Positions 4,273 through 6,133 of a stretch of DNA of 6,133 bases are shown piece after piece; within the stretch, counting starts at the first letter, position 1, and every line of letters starts with the position of its first letter. The stretch is from the NCBI GenBank assembly GCA_913031335.1, contig CAJWGI010000090.1, positions 1 to 6,133 of the forward strand, read 5' to 3'. The DNA comes from an uncultured Anaerolineales bacterium. Lineage in GTDB: Bacteria; Chloroflexota; Anaerolineae; Anaerolineales; UBA11657. A program made the translations under genes and the position numbers. The notes under the pieces are model-generated. The model ran no database searches and was not told the DNA's origin. It saw nothing but the letters and a program-made list of their open reading frames with translations.

Positions 4273-5184
4273 ATGCGTATTGGCATTCTCTATTCCCGTC
4301 TGCGCGTCGAGGAAAAATGGCTGTTCGCCGCCCTCGATGAGCGCGACATTGAATATGACCGGTTGCTGGACCGCGAGGTCACGTTCGATCTGACCGCCGC
4401 GGACGATTGGCAACGCTACGATGCGGTCATCATTCGCAGCCTGAGTACCAGCCGCGGGCTGTATGCGGGTCAGGCGCTCAACAGCATCGGCGTGCCCACG
4501 ATCAACCCGTATGCGGTGGCAGCGGTTTGCAGCGACAAAGTATCCACCACCACCACCCTTACCCGTGCCGGGCTGCCACAGCCGCGCACCCGCCTCGCCT
4601 TCACCGCGGAGGCGGCGCTGGCCGTCGGGGAGGAACTGGGCTACCCCTATGTCGTCAAGCCGGTGGTTGGCTCGTGGGGACGCCTGGTCAACCGCATCAA
4701 CGACCGCGATGCAGCCGAAGCGGTCTTCGAACATCGCGAGGTTCTGGGCCGCTTCCAACACCACTTGTATTACATACAGGAGTTGATTGAAAAGCCTGGC
4801 CGCGACATCCGCGCTTTTGTGATTGGCGACCAGACTCCGGTGGCAATCTATCGCCACTCCGAGCATTGGCTGACCAACACTGCGCGCGGCGCCACCGCCA
4901 GTGAGTGCACAGTCACTCCGGATTTGCACCAACTCTGCCAGCGCGCCACGCAGGCTGTCGGCGGCGGAGTGCTCGCAATCGACCTGCTGGAGGACCCTGA
5001 ACGCGGCCTGTTGATAAACGAGATCAACCACACGATGGAATTCCACTCTACCGTGCCGCTCACCGGGGTGGATTTACCAGGAATGATTGTTGACCATACG
5101 TTGGCCACTTGCAGGTTACAGGTTAAAAATTCGCTCTCCAGCTCGCAACTTTCAAGCTCTGAAACTTCAGACCCAGGCCCATGA
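4273..5184 (+). CDS. lysX: LysW--L-2-aminoadipate (or glutamate) ligase LysX
   Basis: This ATP-grasp ligase joins the amino group of alpha-aminoadipate to the C-terminal Glu of LysW, using ATP through an acyl phosphate. The N-terminal domain opens MRIGILYSRLRVEEKWL as in LysX/RimK relatives. ATP-grasp elements are present: VVKPVVGSWGRL (127-138, Lys129 and the glycine-rich loop), QELIEKPGRDIRAF (169-182), the metal ligand Asp237 (AIDLLE), and Glu250 and Asn252 in NEINHTMEFHST. The recognisable fold ends near residue 281. Residues 282-303 are a Ser-rich tail (SLSSSQLSSSETSD) absent from typical LysX proteins of about 280 residues and encoded by repeat-like DNA. ATG 4273 has no good Shine-Dalgarno; the nearest GGGGAG is about 18 nt upstream inside lysW, so coupling to lysW is likely. 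The TGA stop overlaps the lysY ATG (ATGA). An ArgX-like glutamate preference cannot be excluded by eye. Confidence 0.94.
   Translation: MRIGILYSRLRVEEKWLFAALDERDIEYDRLLDREVTFDLTAADDWQRYDAVIIRSLSTSRGLYAGQALNSIGVPTINPYAVAAVCSDKVSTTTTLTRAGLPQPRTRLAFTAEAALAVGEELGYPYVVKPVVGSWGRLVNRINDRDAAEAVFEHREVLGRFQHHLYYIQELIEKPGRDIRAFVIGDQTPVAIYRHSEHWLTNTARGATASECTVTPDLHQLCQRATQAVGGGVLAIDLLEDPERGLLINEINHTMEFHSTVPLTGVDLPGMIVDHTLATCRLQVKNSLSSSQLSSSETSDPGP
5105..5174 (+). repeat. Degenerate heptamer-repeat tract at the lysX 3' end
   Basis: The heptamer CAGGTTA occurs twice in perfect tandem (5112-5118, 5119-5125). Around it the sequence continues in degenerate 7-nt steps such as CCACTTG, AACTTTC, AAGCTCT and GAAACTT. 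Short heptamer arrays of this flavour are common between genes in some bacteria; here the tract is read as the lysX tail. Only the two tandem copies are exact; the rest is a weaker impression. Confidence 0.4.
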
Positions 5185-6133
5185 CTATCACGGTATCTGT
5201 CGTCGGCGCTTCGGGCTACACGGGTGGCGAAATACTGCGCCTGCTGCGCAATCACCCCGAGGTGGCAATCGGGCAGACGATATCGCGCACTTACGCCGGG
5301 CAGCCTATCCGCCGCGTACACCCACACTTGCGCGGAAGTGACCTTCCAGTCTTTGTGGAGCCGGAAGCATTGACCAATGCTGATTTGCTTATGCTGGCGC
5401 AACCGCATGGCGTGGCGCAGCGCGAGATCGAACGCTATGCGCAGCTCGCCCCGCGCATTATTGATCTTTCCGCTGATTTCCGGCTGCGCTCCCCGGAAGA
5501 TTATGAACACTGGTACGGCGAAGCGCACGCGGCCCCGGACTGGCTGCCGCGTTTCGTTTACGGTCTGCCGGAAACCCAGCGGGCAGCCATCCGCGAGACA
5601 GGTCATGTCAGCGGCGTGGGCTGCAACGCTACCGCTGCCATCTTGGCGCTGCTCCCGCTCATGCAGCACGACTTGCTCGTTCCAGAACGCCCAATCGTCG
5701 CAGAAATCAAAACCGGTTCATCCGAAGGCGGCGCAAAAGCCAATGCAGGCAGCCATCACCCGGCGCGCAGTGGCGCGGTGCGGAGCTATGCGCCGGTCGG
5801 TCACCGCCACACCGCCGAGGTGCAACAAGCGCTGGGCATTTCCGATGTGCATCTAAGCCTGACCGCTATCGAGATGGTGCGTGGCGCGCTGGCGACCACG
5901 CACGCTTTTGTGCGCCTCGGCACAACCGAAAAAGACCTGTGGCGGGCGTATCGCACCAGCTATAAAGAAGAACCGTTCGTGCGCATTGTGCGCGAGAAAC
6001 AGGGCAACTACCGCCGCCCGGAGCCGAAAATTCTTGCGGGCAGCAATTTCGCTGACGTGAGTTTTGATCTGGATGCCGAAAGCGGGCGTGTGGTAGCAGT
6101 GTGCGCAATTGATAATCTGATGAAAGGGGCTGC
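5181..6133 (+). CDS. lysY: LysW-aminoadipyl-6-phosphate reductase (LysY / ArgC family), 3' truncated
   Basis: This NADPH-dependent reductase converts the acyl phosphate on LysW-bound aminoadipate to the semialdehyde. The frame is open for 317 codons to the window end; about 25-30 residues are probably missing, since DNLMKGA (311-317) normally opens the final helix. Seen are the dinucleotide-binding loop GASGYTG (9-15), TSR-type ISRTYAGQ (34-41), VHPHLRG (46-52), the catalytic Cys148 in GVGCNATA (145-152), IKTGSSEGGAK (176-186) and the active-site His region GHRHTAEV (207-214). There is no frameshift or internal stop. ATG 5181 overlaps the lysX stop as ATGA, with no strong Shine-Dalgarno, so translation is coupled. 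ArgC (N-acetyl-glutamyl phosphate reductase) is the same family; position behind lysWX and the lysine leader argue for LysY. A bifunctional Lys/Arg role is possible. Confidence 0.93.
   Translation, partial: MTITVSVVGASGYTGGEILRLLRNHPEVAIGQTISRTYAGQPIRRVHPHLRGSDLPVFVEPEALTNADLLMLAQPHGVAQREIERYAQLAPRIIDLSADFRLRSPEDYEHWYGEAHAAPDWLPRFVYGLPETQRAAIRETGHVSGVGCNATAAILALLPLMQHDLLVPERPIVAEIKTGSSEGGAKANAGSHHPARSGAVRSYAPVGHRHTAEVQQALGISDVHLSLTAIEMVRGALATTHAFVRLGTTEKDLWRAYRTSYKEEPFVRIVREKQGNYRRPEPKILAGSNFADVSFDLDAESGRVVAVCAIDNLMKGA

Noticed and set aside
3888..4286. Minus-strand open frame (132 codons) across the lys leader and lysW
   Set aside because: It runs antisense through the terminator and lysW, has no ribosome site or family resemblance, and its composition reflects the opposite strand.
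4219..5046. Long minus-strand open frame (275 codons) opposite lysX
   Set aside because: It is antisense to a clearly conserved ATP-grasp gene and shows no recognisable domain or ribosome site; GC-rich codon bias explains its openness.
4848..5669. Minus-strand open frame (273 codons) spanning the lysX/lysY junction
   Set aside because: It is antisense to two conserved genes and has no domain, so it is treated as a shadow.
5377..5856. Plus-strand open frame inside lysY
   Set aside because: It is an out-of-frame reading of the reductase gene. The lysY frame itself is intact from 5181 to the window end with all catalytic motifs.

Overview
The window holds two divergently transcribed gene groups separated by a short control region at about 3745-3876. 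The right-hand group carries the amino-group carrier protein LysW, its ligase LysX and a LysY/ArgC reductase. This carrier-based route is known from Thermus/Deinococcus, many archaea and Chloroflexota. The left-hand group contains a small deazaflavin (F420)-type oxidoreductase. Carrier-based lysine synthesis, an F420-type enzyme, moderately high GC and a bacterial promoter and terminator style together suggest a bacterium, most plausibly Chloroflexota. That placement is an inference and has not been tested by any search.

Left arm, minus strand, read from 3744 down to 424: a MarR-family regulator, an F420H2/deazaflavin-dependent nitroreductase-like protein (4-nt ATGA overlap with marR), a DrrA-like ABC ATPase, its ABC-2 permease partner, and a half-length COG0701/ArsP-like permease. 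The tight spacing indicates one operon under MarR control. A good sigma-70-type promoter overlaps a perfect TTAAG-CGAA-CTTAA inverted repeat just upstream of marR. The likely job is drug or xenobiotic export and detoxification. Further left, a separate minus-strand gene (1-288, running off the window) encodes a membrane-anchored protein of uncertain family. A tandem 11-bp direct repeat sits 10 nt upstream of a -10-like hexamer in front of it, as response-regulator boxes often do.

Right arm, plus strand: promoter, a 34-35 codon leader ORF, a rho-independent terminator, then lysW, lysX and lysY (truncated by the window end). The leader peptide has six Lys codons within nine consecutive codons. 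The RNA just after those codons can form either a small hairpin or a 9-bp pairing with the 5' arm of the terminator. This is the logic of ribosome-mediated transcription attenuation, here apparently controlling LysW-dependent lysine synthesis. It is the most interesting element of the window. The Lys codons also suggest that the pathway makes lysine rather than arginine.

How the lys genes work together: LysX attaches alpha-aminoadipate through its amino group to the C-terminal Glu of LysW. A kinase (LysZ, expected downstream, not seen) phosphorylates the side-chain carboxylate, and LysY reduces it to the semialdehyde while it is still held on LysW. lysX carries an unusual Ser-rich tail encoded by heptamer-like repeat DNA and overlaps lysY by 4 nt.
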